Positions 9,641 through 19,007 are shown, numbered from the stretch's first letter. The stretch: 64,000 nt of DNA from Winogradskyella forsetii (GCF_013394595.1 NZ_CP053348.1:1612001-1676000); one strand, 5' to 3'. The notes: generated by a model not told the origin, from the sequence alone. Numbers and translations are program-made.

Positions 9641-9643
9641 AGT

Positions 9644-10336
9644 TTAATTATTTATATAGTTTTGTAATTCTACAATTTTTGAAGCATTATTAAATTCGCC
9701 TCCATAATATGTGGTTACTGTTGCAGAAGTATCGTCTTGCACACCTCTAGATGAAACACACAAGTGCTTGGCATCTATAATTACAGCAACATCTTCGGTT
9801 TCTAAAACCGTTTTAAGTTCGTTAGCAATCTGATTGGTTAAACGTTCCTGTACTTGCGGACGTTTAGCGTAATATTGAACTATTCGGTTTAACTTTGAAA
9901 GTCCAATAACTTTACCAGATGATTTATAAGCCACATGCGCTCTTCCTATAATAGGCACAAAATGATGCTCACAATTGGAATAGAAAGTTATATTTTTTTC
10001 TACTAACATCTGATTATATTGATATTTATTTTCGAACAAGGCCACTTTTGGTTTGTTTTTTGGGTCTAAGCCCGAAAATATTTCTTCAATATACATTTTT
10101 GCAACACGGTCTGGCGTGCCACTTAAAGAATCATCATTTAAATCAAGACCAATAACATCCATTATTTCTGAAAAAAGTAACGCAATGCGTTTTTTCTTTT
10201 CCTCATTTGTCATTTTGAAAGCATCTGCTTTCATCGGTGTATCTAAATTTGTGAATAAATGATCGTCTCCAATATCTTCAGCACTAAAGCCGTTTAAATT
10301 GTGACCATTTTTTTTGGAAATAGTTTCTGTAGTCAT
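9644..10336 (-). CDS. folE: GTP cyclohydrolase I (FolE)
   Basis: A 230-residue enzyme that converts GTP to 7,8-dihydroneopterin triphosphate, the first step of folate and other pterin pathways. The zinc-site residues are visible in NCEHHFVPIIGRAHVAY and KHLCVSSRGVQDD, with the substrate-binding GLSKLNRIVQYYAKRPQVQE between them. About 40 residues at the N-terminus precede the conserved domain (MTTETISKKNGHNLNGFSAE), a modest extension. Here it sits inside a photolyase operon, not with folate genes. Photolyases often carry a folate or pterin antenna, so I infer a dedicated pterin supply for the four flavoproteins nearby. A second housekeeping folE may exist elsewhere. Confidence 0.93.
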   Translation of the reverse strand: MTTETISKKNGHNLNGFSAEDIGDDHLFTNLDTPMKADAFKMTNEEKKKRIALLFSEIMDVIGLDLNDDSLSGTPDRVAKMYIEEIFSGLDPKNKPKVALFENKYQYNQMLVEKNITFYSNCEHHFVPIIGRAHVAYKSSGKVIGLSKLNRIVQYYAKRPQVQERLTNQIANELKTVLETEDVAVIIDAKHLCVSSRGVQDDTSATVTTYYGGEFNNASKIVELQNYINN

Positions 10337-10391
10337 AGAATCTTTTTAATGTGCTGTCTCTAAGTACTCCAAGCTTAAATCAAAGCACGAG

Positions 10392-10664
10392 TTAACGTTT
10401 TGAAATAGAGTTATTAGTTATTGTTCTTTGTCGTGAGCATTTAAATCTGCCTTTGTCAAATGTTCTTTTCTTTTGGTGTTTAGTAGCTCTTCCTTGCACA
10501 CGTGCTCTCCATAATCTGAAGCTACTTGGTTTTAATTCTCTTCGCATTACATTAATCACGTCTTGCTCTTTCAAACCAAATTGAAATGTAATGGCCTCAA
10601 AAGGTGTGCGATCTTCCCATGCCATTTCTATAATACGATCAGTTTCTCGTTCTCCCATATTCAT
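10392..10664 (-). CDS. DUF2805 / TIGR03643 family protein
   Basis: A 90-residue basic protein starting MNMGERETDRIIEMAWEDRT with EAITFQFGLKEQDVINVMRR, a helix-turn-helix-like core typical of the TIGR03643/DUF2805 family. A Lys/Arg-rich tail follows. The family is of unknown function and is repeatedly found next to photolyase and cryptochrome genes. The start overlaps the stop of the preceding gene by 4 bp (10661-10664), so translation is probably coupled. The HTH-like core and basic tail suggest nucleic acid binding, which is inference. Confidence 0.85.
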   Translation of the reverse strand: MNMGERETDRIIEMAWEDRTPFEAITFQFGLKEQDVINVMRRELKPSSFRLWRARVQGRATKHQKKRTFDKGRFKCSRQRTITNNSISKR

Positions 10665-11095
10665 ATCAGATCTTGAGGCATTGCATACTGCATATCATAT
10701 TTTACTTTTTCGTTCAAAAGCTTATCAAAGAATTTTTTGTTCTCTTTAAATGTCTTACTATTTCTAAACCGAACAAACCGACCTTGTGCATGGATACTAG
10801 AACCATTTGTTTTATAAATTACCAATTGATAGTAAGGAATAACCCACGTAAAATTCTTTAAACCTTTATTTATCATTACAAGAATCCCATTTGGTCGCAT
10901 CTCTATATTTGCATAATTTACATCTGAAACTTTGTTCATCATCGATTTCATATTCGGGCTTACATCATCAATAATCATGCGTTTAGAGCCTACGCCTCTT
11001 AATTTCAATTTCTGTACCAAACTAAAGGAACTGCCAATTATGTCTTGTATAATTTGCTCGTGTTTAGGGTCGTGGTATGTAGTTTCTAATAACAT
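10661..11095 (-). CDS. Conserved hypothetical protein, first gene of the folE operon
   Basis: A 144-residue cytosolic protein with an alpha/beta pattern (NGILVMINKGLKNFTWVIPY, SSIHAQGRFVRF). I cannot assign it to a named family. It leads the operon DUF2805-folE-SDR-GPx-tspO. A TAACTTTG -7 element lies only 7 bp upstream of the ATG, so the mRNA could be leaderless or nearly so, unless a downstream start is used. The 30-bp palindrome shared with the TetR operon sits directly upstream of that -7 element. This makes it likely that the gene is induced together with the photolyases. Confidence 0.75.
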   Translation of the reverse strand: MLLETTYHDPKHEQIIQDIIGSSFSLVQKLKLRGVGSKRMIIDDVSPNMKSMMNKVSDVNYANIEMRPNGILVMINKGLKNFTWVIPYYQLVIYKTNGSSIHAQGRFVRFRNSKTFKENKKFFDKLLNEKVKYDMQYAMPQDLI

Positions 11096-11102
11096 AGTTA
11101 CT

Positions 11103-11145
11103 CAAAGTTACAAAACGTTTAATCTTTAACACAGAAAGTTAAACA
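11103..11145 (-). promoter_or_regulatory. Promoter with 30-bp palindromic operator (folE operon)
   Basis: On the minus strand a -7 box TAACTTTG (11103-11110) follows the spacer TTTTG and a 30-bp imperfect palindrome at 11116-11145 with half-sites TGTTTAACT and AGATTAAACG. The whole block aligns without gaps to the promoter of the TetR gene at 19688-19730. The exact TAnnTTTG match supports a flavobacterial sigma-A promoter; the palindrome overlapping the -33 region supports repression or light-dependent control. Confidence 0.7.
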
Positions 11146-11196
11146 AATTTAACAGATAATTAGGATTGGCAAGTTTTACCCAACAATGCTGTATTT

Positions 11197-12687
11197 TTAT
11201 TCGTCTTTAAGTAAGCGATTTCGTTCACTTATAGTATGTCGTTTTAGAATCCTAAAACTTTCACGTCGTACGTCCGGATCGTCTTTCATATTCCATAAAA
11301 TGTCACTAGCCCTTTTTCGGTTTACTTTAATATCTACTATGGGTTCTGGGTAATCTTCACCCAGTTTGAAATTATAGAACGCCTGTTCCATTTCTGTCAT
11401 TAGATAAGGTTCGTGCACAAATAAGGTATCGAGTTTGTCAAGTTCTGGTACCCATTTTTTGATAAAAACGGCATCAGGATCGTACTTCAAACTATTCACT
11501 GTGGGATTGTAGATCCTAAGATTGTTGATGCCTGTTTCTCCTGCTTGCATTTGCAACTGCGGAAAATGTATACCTGGCTCAAAATCCAAAAATTGTTGAG
11601 AAAGGTGTGTTGTTGCATCCTGCCAAGGTTGCCAAAGAATATGGGTGAAAAAAGAAGCCAACATGGCGCGCATCCTAAAATTGACATAACCAGTTTGAAC
11701 AAGGCATCGCATACTCGCATCCACTAAAGGAAATCCGGTTAAACCTTCTTTCCATGCTTTTTGGTAGCTTTCTGAAATTGTTTTTTTAAGCTTGTGATAG
11801 CCTTTATTTACACTTGCTTCTTCCATGGTATGTTCCATTTCAAACTTCTGAATAAAATGGGCTTGCCAACGTAAACGCGATTTAAATGCGGCAATGTGGC
11901 GTTTGTCCTTAGCATTTGTTTTCAATTCTTTGGCTTTTTGAAAGACTTGCCTAATCGATAGATTTCCCCACGCGATGTAAGGCGAAATACGACTGCAACT
12001 CTGTCTTGATGCTTCTGGTTTGGAAATATTGAGCATGTAATTTTCATGCCGACTTTGAAAAAAGGTGTTGGCATATTTCCATCCTGTCGAGCTACCGCCT
12101 TTTTGAAAAATTGTATTTGCTGGCGTTTCTAAATTGGCAACTTTAAAAACGCTTTCCAGGCTTTCAATAGCTTTATGATCCAACAATTGGTTTTCATTAG
12201 GTTCAAAAACTTCAATAGCGCTATTCATATAGGTTTCCCAGTTTTCAAACCACTGATCTCTGTTTTTTAAACCACGTCGCACACCATTGTTTTCGCTTTC
12301 TATCCAATCGATAAAATTATTTCTGCAATAACGTTTGAATTCTTTGTCTCTATTGTAGGTTACCAATAAACCTGTTTCCATATGAGAAAACACTGCGTCT
12401 ATGCTATAAAATTCTTGTATTTGGTTAAATGCGCTGGTAACATCGCTGACGACAGCTAAAATTTTTGTATTGTATGTTTCTAATTGTGCGTTAAGGTCGC
12501 ATATGGATTCTTTGATGAAATTAAAATGACGCGTGCTGTAATGTTCGTCATTGAGTAGGATATGTTCAAAAACATAGAGTAGAAGGGTAGGTTTGTCGGT
12601 TTTTAGAGCGTTGGAAATCGCTTCATTATCCTGAAGTCTTAAATCACGTTTTAACCAAACTACATTAATGTGTTCTCTATTGCTCAT
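11197..12687 (-). CDS. Photolyase/cryptochrome family FAD-binding protein
   Basis: A 496-residue photolyase-superfamily protein distinct from the class I enzyme at 5.5 kb. The antenna domain begins VVWLKRDLRLQDNEAIS. The FAD domain contains ISPYIAWGNLSIRQVFQ, GFPLVDASMRCLVQTGYVNF, MRAMLASFFTHILWQPWQD and GETGINNLRIYNPTVNSLKYD. The subgroup is common in Bacteroidota and has no assigned substrate that I know of; it could repair DNA or act as a signalling cryptochrome. Its start overlaps the end of the next upstream gene by 11 bp, the tightest coupling in this operon. It is the last gene of the TetR-led operon, followed by a 101-bp gap carrying the next operon's promoter. Confidence 0.87.
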   Translation of the reverse strand: MSNREHINVVWLKRDLRLQDNEAISNALKTDKPTLLLYVFEHILLNDEHYSTRHFNFIKESICDLNAQLETYNTKILAVVSDVTSAFNQIQEFYSIDAVFSHMETGLLVTYNRDKEFKRYCRNNFIDWIESENNGVRRGLKNRDQWFENWETYMNSAIEVFEPNENQLLDHKAIESLESVFKVANLETPANTIFQKGGSSTGWKYANTFFQSRHENYMLNISKPEASRQSCSRISPYIAWGNLSIRQVFQKAKELKTNAKDKRHIAAFKSRLRWQAHFIQKFEMEHTMEEASVNKGYHKLKKTISESYQKAWKEGLTGFPLVDASMRCLVQTGYVNFRMRAMLASFFTHILWQPWQDATTHLSQQFLDFEPGIHFPQLQMQAGETGINNLRIYNPTVNSLKYDPDAVFIKKWVPELDKLDTLFVHEPYLMTEMEQAFYNFKLGEDYPEPIVDIKVNRKRASDILWNMKDDPDVRRESFRILKRHTISERNRLLKDE

Positions 12688-14164
12688 CCTCTAAATTTTC
12701 AAAAAATGCTCTTGCCTTCTCAAAGTGCTTTTCTTTAGTTGCTGTGTCCATCTTGTCAAATGTTCCTATGAGCATCCCTAATCTTGGATTGCTCAAAAAG
12801 AAATCTCTATGCTTATCCATAAATGTCCAGAACAAACCATCCCATACAGGTTGCCAATCCCCTTTTTTATAGTCGCTCATTTTCATAATGTAATTGCTAC
12901 TACTTAAATAAGGCTTTGTGGACATTAATCCACCATCCGCAAACAGGCTCATACCATATACATTTGGTACCATAACCCAATCGTAAGCGTCAATGAATAG
13001 CTCCATAAACCATTGGTAAACCTCGTCTGGATCGAATTCACACAACACCATAAAATTCCCTAATAGCATTAAGCGTTCAATATGGTGGGCGTAACCCGTT
13101 TTCAATACTTTTTTAATGACATCGTCAATAGGTTGAATTCCTGTAGAGCCCTTATAAAATGAATTTGGAATTTTACGCTTGAATCCCCAAAAATTTCTAT
13201 TGCGTTCTTCAGTGCCTTTGACTTCGTAAACACCACGTATAAACTCTCGCCATCCCATTATTTGCCTAACAAAGCCTTCGGTGGAGTTAACGGGAATGTC
13301 ATTTGCTTTGGCATACTCAATTGCTTGTTGTATAACGTCTTCCGGTTGAAGCAAACCAACATTGATCAAAGGCGACAAAACGCTGTGGTTAAGTATATGT
13401 TCTTGACGTACAATGGCATCTTCATAGATTCCAAATTCATGGAATCTGATATCTAAAAATTGTTGAAACCAAGCTTCTGAAGTCTCAAAGTCAATGGGAT
13501 AAAGTGCGAACTCCGTTAACTGACCGTAATGATTTTTGAAATGATTATTCACATAAGTTTCCGCTTCTTTATGATAGTTGGTCTTATCTGGAAACTGAAT
13601 GTTTGGTGGTGTTTTGTCTTTCGGGTATTTTTTTCTGTTTTCTGAATCGTAAGTCCATTTCCCACCTTCAGGCTCCTTCGCAACCATCAGAATATCACGT
13701 TTTTTTCGTTGCTCTTTATAAAATGAGGTTTGAAAGAATTTCTTTTTATTAGGCTTAAAGAATGAACTTAAGTCTTTCTTTGTATTAATGAATAATGGAT
13801 TTTCATACCATTCAATTGTTATTTCTTTAGCAACTGAGTTAATATGTTTTTCGAGCCAATTGTCTGTTGGATCCGTGATATGAAGTGTTTCAATTCCATC
13901 TTCAATAAGTTTTGGAATTAATTCTCTAACATCTGATCGCTTTTCGGTCGCTTCAATATAGTGAACGGTTCTATCTTTTGATTTTAAATACGCTTCATAG
14001 CATTTCATGGTAGCCCGATGAAATGCTATTTTTTGTTTGTGGAATTTATAATGTTTAAAAAATAGAAATTCCTCAACCAAATAAATAGCGCAGTCTGTAT
14101 CTAAAATCGCTGCGTTCTTAAATAGTTGATGAGGGAAAATTATTATAATTTCTTTGTCTTTCAA
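12677..14164 (-). CDS. FeS-BCP/PhrB-like (6-4) photolyase homologue lacking cluster cysteines
   Basis: A 495-residue member of the bacterial PhrB-like group (COG3046), whose studied members repair (6-4) photoproducts and hold a [4Fe-4S] cluster with four Cys. The fold is clear: IIIFPHQLF at the start, then GFVRQIMGWREFIRGVYEV, GYAHHIERLMLLGNFM, PNVYGMSLFADGG and KPYLSSSNYIMKMSDY. At the point where cluster-binding members have CxxC after SDY, this protein reads KKGDWQPVWDGLFW. The whole protein has only three Cys (about residues 25, 55 and 390), so it cannot bind the cluster in the usual way. The gene lies 26 bp after the cryptochrome DASH gene and overlaps the next photolyase by 11 bp. Confidence 0.88.
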   Translation of the reverse strand: MKDKEIIIIFPHQLFKNAAILDTDCAIYLVEEFLFFKHYKFHKQKIAFHRATMKCYEAYLKSKDRTVHYIEATEKRSDVRELIPKLIEDGIETLHITDPTDNWLEKHINSVAKEITIEWYENPLFINTKKDLSSFFKPNKKKFFQTSFYKEQRKKRDILMVAKEPEGGKWTYDSENRKKYPKDKTPPNIQFPDKTNYHKEAETYVNNHFKNHYGQLTEFALYPIDFETSEAWFQQFLDIRFHEFGIYEDAIVRQEHILNHSVLSPLINVGLLQPEDVIQQAIEYAKANDIPVNSTEGFVRQIMGWREFIRGVYEVKGTEERNRNFWGFKRKIPNSFYKGSTGIQPIDDVIKKVLKTGYAHHIERLMLLGNFMVLCEFDPDEVYQWFMELFIDAYDWVMVPNVYGMSLFADGGLMSTKPYLSSSNYIMKMSDYKKGDWQPVWDGLFWTFMDKHRDFFLSNPRLGMLIGTFDKMDTATKEKHFEKARAFFENLEDEQ

Positions 14165-14190
14165 TTTTTATTTTTTTTTCGTTTATGTGT

Positions 14191-15498
14191 TTAAAATAAA
14201 GTGGGTTGTAACCACAGTTTTCTGAATTTTCCGTTTTCATCGTAACGAGCAGCCTGCAATTCCACATTAAATTTCCGATCTCTAGGATCGTTGCCAACTC
14301 CTGCGACATACATCCAATTTCCATAATTGCTGTGTACGTCATAATCAATTAACAGGGATTCAAAATAAGCTGCACCAATGCGCCAATCCAGTTGTAATTC
14401 TTTGGCGAAATAAGAGGCTACGTTTTGGCGACCTCTATTACTCATCCAACCGGTTTTTTTAATTTCTAGCATGTTGGCATTTACAAAGTCGGAATTTGTT
14501 TTTCCTTGGATCCATTTTTCAATTTGAACTTTGTCGGTACTCCAATTGTAATTTTTATTCAGAATGCCATCAAGCTTAAAGATTTGATTGCCATGTTTTA
14601 ATGACACATATTTAAAATAGTCACGCCAAATAAGTTCGAAAACAAGCCAATAGGTAGATTGGTTTTTGTAGTGCTCAGCTTCAAATTGTTTCACTTTCCA
14701 ATATATAGTTCTAGCGGAAATGGAACCATTTGCTAACCATGCTGAAAATTTTGAACTGTAGTTAGTTCCAACTAATCCATTTCGCGTTTTTTTGTAAAAC
14801 CCTAATTTTTTAGTAGTAAAAAAATAATCATTTAGGCGGTTTAATGCTTCGGATTCGCCTCCTTTAAAGGGAAATGCAGAACTAGGGTGCGTTTCAAAAT
14901 CTTCAAGCCCTAACTCTTTTAAGGTTGGAATTGTAGTCGTGTTCTCAATGCGATTCTCCTCAGCACATTTGCTAATTTTTAATTCTTGTCGAATGTCAAC
15001 ATGCTTTTCAAGTTTTTTTCTAAAGACGGTAAAAACTTGTGGTGTTTCAGAAAGCTCAAAATTGATATCATCAGGATGATACAAAAATTGATTATAAAAG
15101 GAATGAAACTCAACGTTGGCGAGTTTTGATTTTAGATCGTTTTCGACGATGACTTCTTCCTGCGTCCATTCCTTTTGGAAATATATTTTATTGATGTTGT
15201 AATGTTCACAAATTTCTGGAATTATAACTTCAGGTAAAGCGTAATTAATCAATAAATCAATATTAAGTTTCTTTAGCTGTAATTTTAAGTCGGTAACGGT
15301 TTCAATTAAAAATTGTGCTCTATATTTTTCTGTTTTTTTAAACCCGAATCGATCATAAGCGAATTGCCTTGGGTCAAAGCAATAAACAGCAATGATTTGG
15401 TCACAGTTTTTTTGAGCTTCATATAAAACCCTGTTATCAATGGTTCTTAAATCATTTCTAAACCAAACTAAATTAATGTTGTTTTTTCTCTCCTGCAT
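14191..15498 (-). CDS. DASH-type cryptochrome
   Basis: A 435-residue cryptochrome DASH. Family marks include [14 protein letters not shown] at the start, [10 protein letters not shown] then [16 protein letters not shown], and FAD-domain motifs [40 protein letters not shown] and [24 protein letters not shown] proteins bind FAD and usually a methenyl-tetrahydrofolate antenna, repair CPDs in single-stranded DNA and may signal. The folE gene in the neighbouring operon could supply the pterin precursor. The first 31 bases overlap the end of the DUF2256 gene in another frame, so the two are likely translated in a coupled way. Confidence 0.92.
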   Translation of the reverse strand: MQERKNNINLVWFRNDLRTIDNRVLYEAQKNCDQIIAVYCFDPRQFAYDRFGFKKTEKYRAQFLIETVTDLKLQLKKLNIDLLINYALPEVIIPEICEHYNINKIYFQKEWTQEEVIVENDLKSKLANVEFHSFYNQFLYHPDDINFELSETPQVFTVFRKKLEKHVDIRQELKISKCAEENRIENTTTIPTLKELGLEDFETHPSSAFPFKGGESEALNRLNDYFFTTKKLGFYKKTRNGLVGTNYSSKFSAWLANGSISARTIYWKVKQFEAEHYKNQSTYWLVFELIWRDYFKYVSLKHGNQIFKLDGILNKNYNWSTDKVQIEKWIQGKTNSDFVNANMLEIKKTGWMSNRGRQNVASYFAKELQLDWRIGAAYFESLLIDYDVHSNYGNWMYVAGVGNDPRDRKFNVELQAARYDENGKFRKLWLQPTLF

Positions 15499-15617
15499 TT
15501 TTCACTACAATATTTTACGTTGTCCCAATCTTTTTTCCATTTCTTCCGCCATATAAAAGGCCTGCTACAAACTGGACAAATTTTCGATGGAAGATTTGAT
15601 TTTTTTACAGTTTTCAT
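15468..15617 (-). CDS. DUF2256 small zinc-ribbon-like protein
   Basis: A 49-residue protein with two CxxC-like pairs: [15 protein letters not shown] near the N-terminus and [10 protein letters not shown] near the C-terminus. Together they give four Cys suited to bind zinc or iron. This is the DUF2256 family, which is widely found beside, or fused to, photolyase-related genes. The ATG at 15615-15617 overlaps the stop of the upstream SDR gene (ATGA). Its own stop lies 31 bp inside the cryptochrome DASH gene. It is too short to be found by length alone, but the Cys pattern and the overlaps on both sides make it convincing. Confidence 0.9.
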   Translation of the reverse strand: MKTVKKSNLPSKICPVCSRPFIWRKKWKKDWDNVKYCSEKCRREKTTLI

Positions 15618-17032
15618 TTATTGACCAGAGCATTTATCATTCCGCTAAAAACAAACGCATGAAACGGTAATACGGAATACCAATATAGCCGTCCCCAAAC
15701 GCCTTTAGGTCTAAAAACAGCACGTTGGTAGAGTTGGCCTTTTACAATTTTAAACTCCAGCCAAGCTTCACCAGGTAAACGCATTTCTGCAAAAAGTAAT
15801 AGTCTTTTTTCATCTTTATTGGCATATAAAACACGCCAAAAATCTAAAGCATCGCCTGCTTCTAAATAGGTGTCACTTGTTCGTCCGCGTCTTAAGCCCA
15901 CGCCTCCAAAAAGTTTATCCATATAGCCTCTTAGTTTCCATAATCCGTTAAAACTATACCAACCCGTTCTGCCACCAATGGCCCAAATTTTGTTTAGGGT
16001 ATACGTTTCATCAGTTACTTTTCTGTGCCTTACGTCTTTAAAACAACCGTATTGTGGTATTTCAATATGCTTTGATAATTGATCTTTAAACCGTCCACTG
16101 CTTACCGCATCTTTCCAGCTCGATACAACGGTATTTTGTTCTATTCTCTGAAATGCTAAATTCACGGCTGTTTTGTAATCCATAGGTTCGATTCCAATGA
16201 TTTTATTGATATCACTTGGCTTACCAATCACTTCTACCTTCATGCTATCTACTAGGGCAGAAGCCAATTGAAAGGATGTTGATGTCACAAAATACAACCA
16301 ATAAGAGGACAGTTTTGGGGTTAAAACAGGCAGCGTAACAATATATCGTTTTAGGCCTCTTACTTCTGCAAATTGCAATAGCATTTGTTTGTAAGTCAAA
16401 ACTTCTGGCCCATAAATATCGAAGGCTTTATTGTACAATTCCTTTTTGCCCAAGCCACCAGATAAGAATGTAAGAACATCCCTAATTCCAAGAGGCTGTG
16501 TTTTTGTGTTTAACCATTTGGGAGTGACCATAAAGGGCAATTTCTCTACGATATCCCTTATAATTTCGAAAGACGCGCTTCCGCTACCTACTATAATTCC
16601 GGCTCTGAAAGTTGTTAAAGCGTAGCGTTCGGATTTTAAGGTGTTTTCTACCTGTAATCTCGATTTAAGGTGTTTTGAAAGCGACTTATCATTTACAATG
16701 CCACTAAGATAAATGACCTGTTCACAATGAGTTGCCTCAACAAGATTTTTGAAATTCTGTGCGCATTGTCGTTCTAAATCCTCAAAATCATCCGAATTTG
16801 TGGACATGGAATGAATTAAGTAATACGCAGCATCAATGTCTTTTGGGATTTTACCGGGTTCAGGGTCTAGAAAATCGAGTTTAATAAAACTACAACGTGG
16901 ATTGTCTTCGATTTCATCGGGAATACGATTTAAATCACGTACACAGCAAATGAGCTCATGCTCGTCTTCGAGCAGTTGTAATGCTAATCTTCTGGCAATA
17001 TAGCCTGTTGTCCCTGTGATTAAAATGCGCAT
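15614..17032 (-). CDS. SDR family oxidoreductase with DUF2867 C-terminal domain
   Basis: A 472-residue two-domain protein. Residues 1-290 are an extended NAD(P)-binding Rossmann domain ([18 protein letters not shown], then YLIHSM and YLSGI). About 330-472 is a DUF2867 domain ([38 protein letters not shown]). This architecture is frequent in flavobacterial photolyase operons; its substrate is not established. A membrane-associated quinone or lipid substrate is possible given the hydrophobic end. It shares one base with the flavin reductase stop (TAATG) and overlaps the DUF2256 start, so four consecutive genes are physically coupled. Confidence 0.87.
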   Translation of the reverse strand: MRILITGTTGYIARRLALQLLEDEHELICCVRDLNRIPDEIEDNPRCSFIKLDFLDPEPGKIPKDIDAAYYLIHSMSTNSDDFEDLERQCAQNFKNLVEATHCEQVIYLSGIVNDKSLSKHLKSRLQVENTLKSERYALTTFRAGIIVGSGSASFEIIRDIVEKLPFMVTPKWLNTKTQPLGIRDVLTFLSGGLGKKELYNKAFDIYGPEVLTYKQMLLQFAEVRGLKRYIVTLPVLTPKLSSYWLYFVTSTSFQLASALVDSMKVEVIGKPSDINKIIGIEPMDYKTAVNLAFQRIEQNTVVSSWKDAVSSGRFKDQLSKHIEIPQYGCFKDVRHRKVTDETYTLNKIWAIGGRTGWYSFNGLWKLRGYMDKLFGGVGLRRGRTSDTYLEAGDALDFWRVLYANKDEKRLLLFAEMRLPGEAWLEFKIVKGQLYQRAVFRPKGVWGRLYWYSVLPFHAFVFSGMINALVNK

Positions 17033-17670
17033 TAGTCATTGGTGTTTACAAATTCTGGTTTTGGTCGTTGGTAATCAAAACGTTCCTTTAATACTGGTAT
17101 AGCGTAACCATCAAGTCCGTTTATCGTAGCTACTTTTCCTTTAGATAAATTGACGAATCCATCGTTCTCCATTAATGGATCTTCAATGTAAAGTTTTTGA
17201 ATTTTCCCTATAACTAATAGGGTATCATTAGCTGCAATTGGATATTCTTCAACAAATTGCATTGCAATTTGAACAGGACAACCCTTTACAAATGGAGCAG
17301 AAAATCCATCTTTATAGTCTTCGATCAGCTTTGTAACGTCGAATTCAGAGATATGACCATCATATTTAGCGGAAGTATGATGAGCGTCCTCTAAAATAGT
17401 GTTGTGAATATGATTAATAGTGTATTTTCCTGTTGCTTTTATATTGTGATAGGTGTTTCGCATCACCGTAGTTGGTCTTAAAAAGAAGCCCAATAAAGCA
17501 GGATTGGAACCCAAATGTGTTATGGAACTAAATACAGCAACGTTGCTAATATCATCTTTGCTTTTAGTGCCTATTAAATTTGCAGATTTATAACCAGAAC
17601 AGCTATTAATTAAGTTGATTCTGTACACATGATGCATCTGATCTAAATCGTCACTGCTGAATTCTGCCAT
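17032..17670 (-). CDS. Flavin reductase family protein
   Basis: A 212-residue flavin-reductase-like, FMN-binding split-barrel protein (NVAVFSSITHLGSNPALLGFFLR split by the fold, then TTVMRNTYHNIKATGKYTIN). Relatives reduce free flavins with NAD(P)H or act as flavin-dependent oxygenase partners. It is encoded directly between a UbiB-like kinase gene (0-bp spacing) and the SDR-DUF2867 gene (1-bp overlap). I infer that it keeps flavin reduced for the photolyases of this operon, whose active form needs FADH-, or that it works with the SDR; the sequence does not decide between these. Confidence 0.85.
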   Translation of the reverse strand: MAEFSSDDLDQMHHVYRINLINSCSGYKSANLIGTKSKDDISNVAVFSSITHLGSNPALLGFFLRPTTVMRNTYHNIKATGKYTINHIHNTILEDAHHTSAKYDGHISEFDVTKLIEDYKDGFSAPFVKGCPVQIAMQFVEEYPIAANDTLLVIGKIQKLYIEDPLMENDGFVNLSKGKVATINGLDGYAIPVLKERFDYQRPKPEFVNTND

Positions 17671-18981
17671 CTATAGATTTATAAAATTGTTGATTTTTAC
17701 GTTTTGCGCTTTCAAATCGAACATTAAATTATACAATCCAAAGAAGGTTCTGTTGATATAAATGAAATGTTTAGAACCTCGATTTCCGTTCATGTTTCTT
17801 AATTCGGTACTTTTAGAATACCGTTGTTCCATTTCTGTGATTTGGTTAAAAAATTCAGGATTTGAAAAATCAAATTCTTCAGAATGTAATGGTTTTGTAA
17901 ATAGACTTAATAGTTCATGAAACATAGCGCTAAAGAATTCAATTTCTTCCTTGGAATCATCTGTTCTAAGAATTTCCAATTCGTACATTTTTTCTGAGAA
18001 TTTTTCAGGATTGTTGATGCAGTCTTTTTTGGCTAATTCGAAATAAGGCACATAAAAATCTTCTGGAATGGTTTTCATACAGCCAAAATCCAGTGCAATT
18101 AAATCGCCCGCATCTGATACCAAAAAATTTCCAGGATGCGGATCTGCATGGACTTTTCTTAACTTATGAATTTGAAACATATAAAAATCCCAAAGGGCTT
18201 GACCAAGTTTATTCGATAGTTCTTGGTTGGTATTATGGGCTACAAATTCCGAAAGGTGTTCACCTTTCATGTAATCCATGGTGATGATGCGTTCAGAAGA
18301 GAATTCTTCGTAATAGTTTGGAAACTTTAAATTTGGTATGTGTTGGCATGCTTCAACTACAGTTTTGCTTTGCTCAATTTCCAATATATAATTGGTTTCC
18401 TCTGTGAGTTTATTTTCAACTTCCTTAAAATATTTATCAGAATCTTTTCCTTTAAAATTAAACATTTTTATAGCAATTGGTTTAACCAAGGCTAAGTCGG
18501 AAGCAATACTTTCCGCAACTCCAGGATATTGGATTTTCACAGCAAATTTTTTCCCATCCTTCTCTGCCAGATGGACTTGACCAATACTGGCAGCATTTAC
18601 TGAAGTTGCGTTGAAAGTATCAAATAGTTCTTCGGGATGTTTCCCAAAATATTTTTTAAATGTTTTTATGACTAAAGGTGGTGATAATGGCGGTACAGAA
18701 AATTGTGACAATGAAAATTTTTCAACATAGGCTTGTGGCAATATGCTTTTTTCCATGCTCAACATTTGTGCGACTTTTAGTGCACTTCCTTTTAGCTTTT
18801 TTAGGCTATCATAAATATCCTCTGCATTGTTTTCATTAAGTCTATTTTTGGCATCTTCTTTAGAATTCACCATTTTATCGCCATAATACTTTAAGTAATT
18901 GACACCAACTTTTGCGCCAGTAGAAACTAATTTAGTGGCTCGCGATATTTTAGTAATTGGAATGCTATCTATGGTTTTCAT
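17671..18981 (-). CDS. ABC1/AarF/UbiB-type atypical kinase family protein
   Basis: A 436-residue protein-kinase-like protein of the UbiB/COQ8 family. Visible are the N-terminal KGSALKVAQMLS (equivalent of the KxGQ motif, with Ala for Gly), the alanine-rich nucleotide loop NAASIGQVHLA, the invariant Lys in KFAVKIQYPGV, the catalytic HADPHPGNFLV and the metal-binding ALDFGCMK. Family members support ubiquinone biosynthesis as ATPases; here the quinone would be menaquinone, so the job is uncertain. In plants and cyanobacteria, related ABC1K proteins take part in photo-oxidative stress and isoprenoid quinone or tocopherol control, which fits the context. It is the second gene of the TetR-led operon. 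Confidence 0.88.
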   Translation of the reverse strand: MKTIDSIPITKISRATKLVSTGAKVGVNYLKYYGDKMVNSKEDAKNRLNENNAEDIYDSLKKLKGSALKVAQMLSMEKSILPQAYVEKFSLSQFSVPPLSPPLVIKTFKKYFGKHPEELFDTFNATSVNAASIGQVHLAEKDGKKFAVKIQYPGVAESIASDLALVKPIAIKMFNFKGKDSDKYFKEVENKLTEETNYILEIEQSKTVVEACQHIPNLKFPNYYEEFSSERIITMDYMKGEHLSEFVAHNTNQELSNKLGQALWDFYMFQIHKLRKVHADPHPGNFLVSDAGDLIALDFGCMKTIPEDFYVPYFELAKKDCINNPEKFSEKMYELEILRTDDSKEEIEFFSAMFHELLSLFTKPLHSEEFDFSNPEFFNQITEMEQRYSKSTELRNMNGNRGSKHFIYINRTFFGLYNLMFDLKAQNVKINNFINL

Positions 18982-19007
18982 ATAGTTGAATGAGCTTCAG
19001 TATGTGT

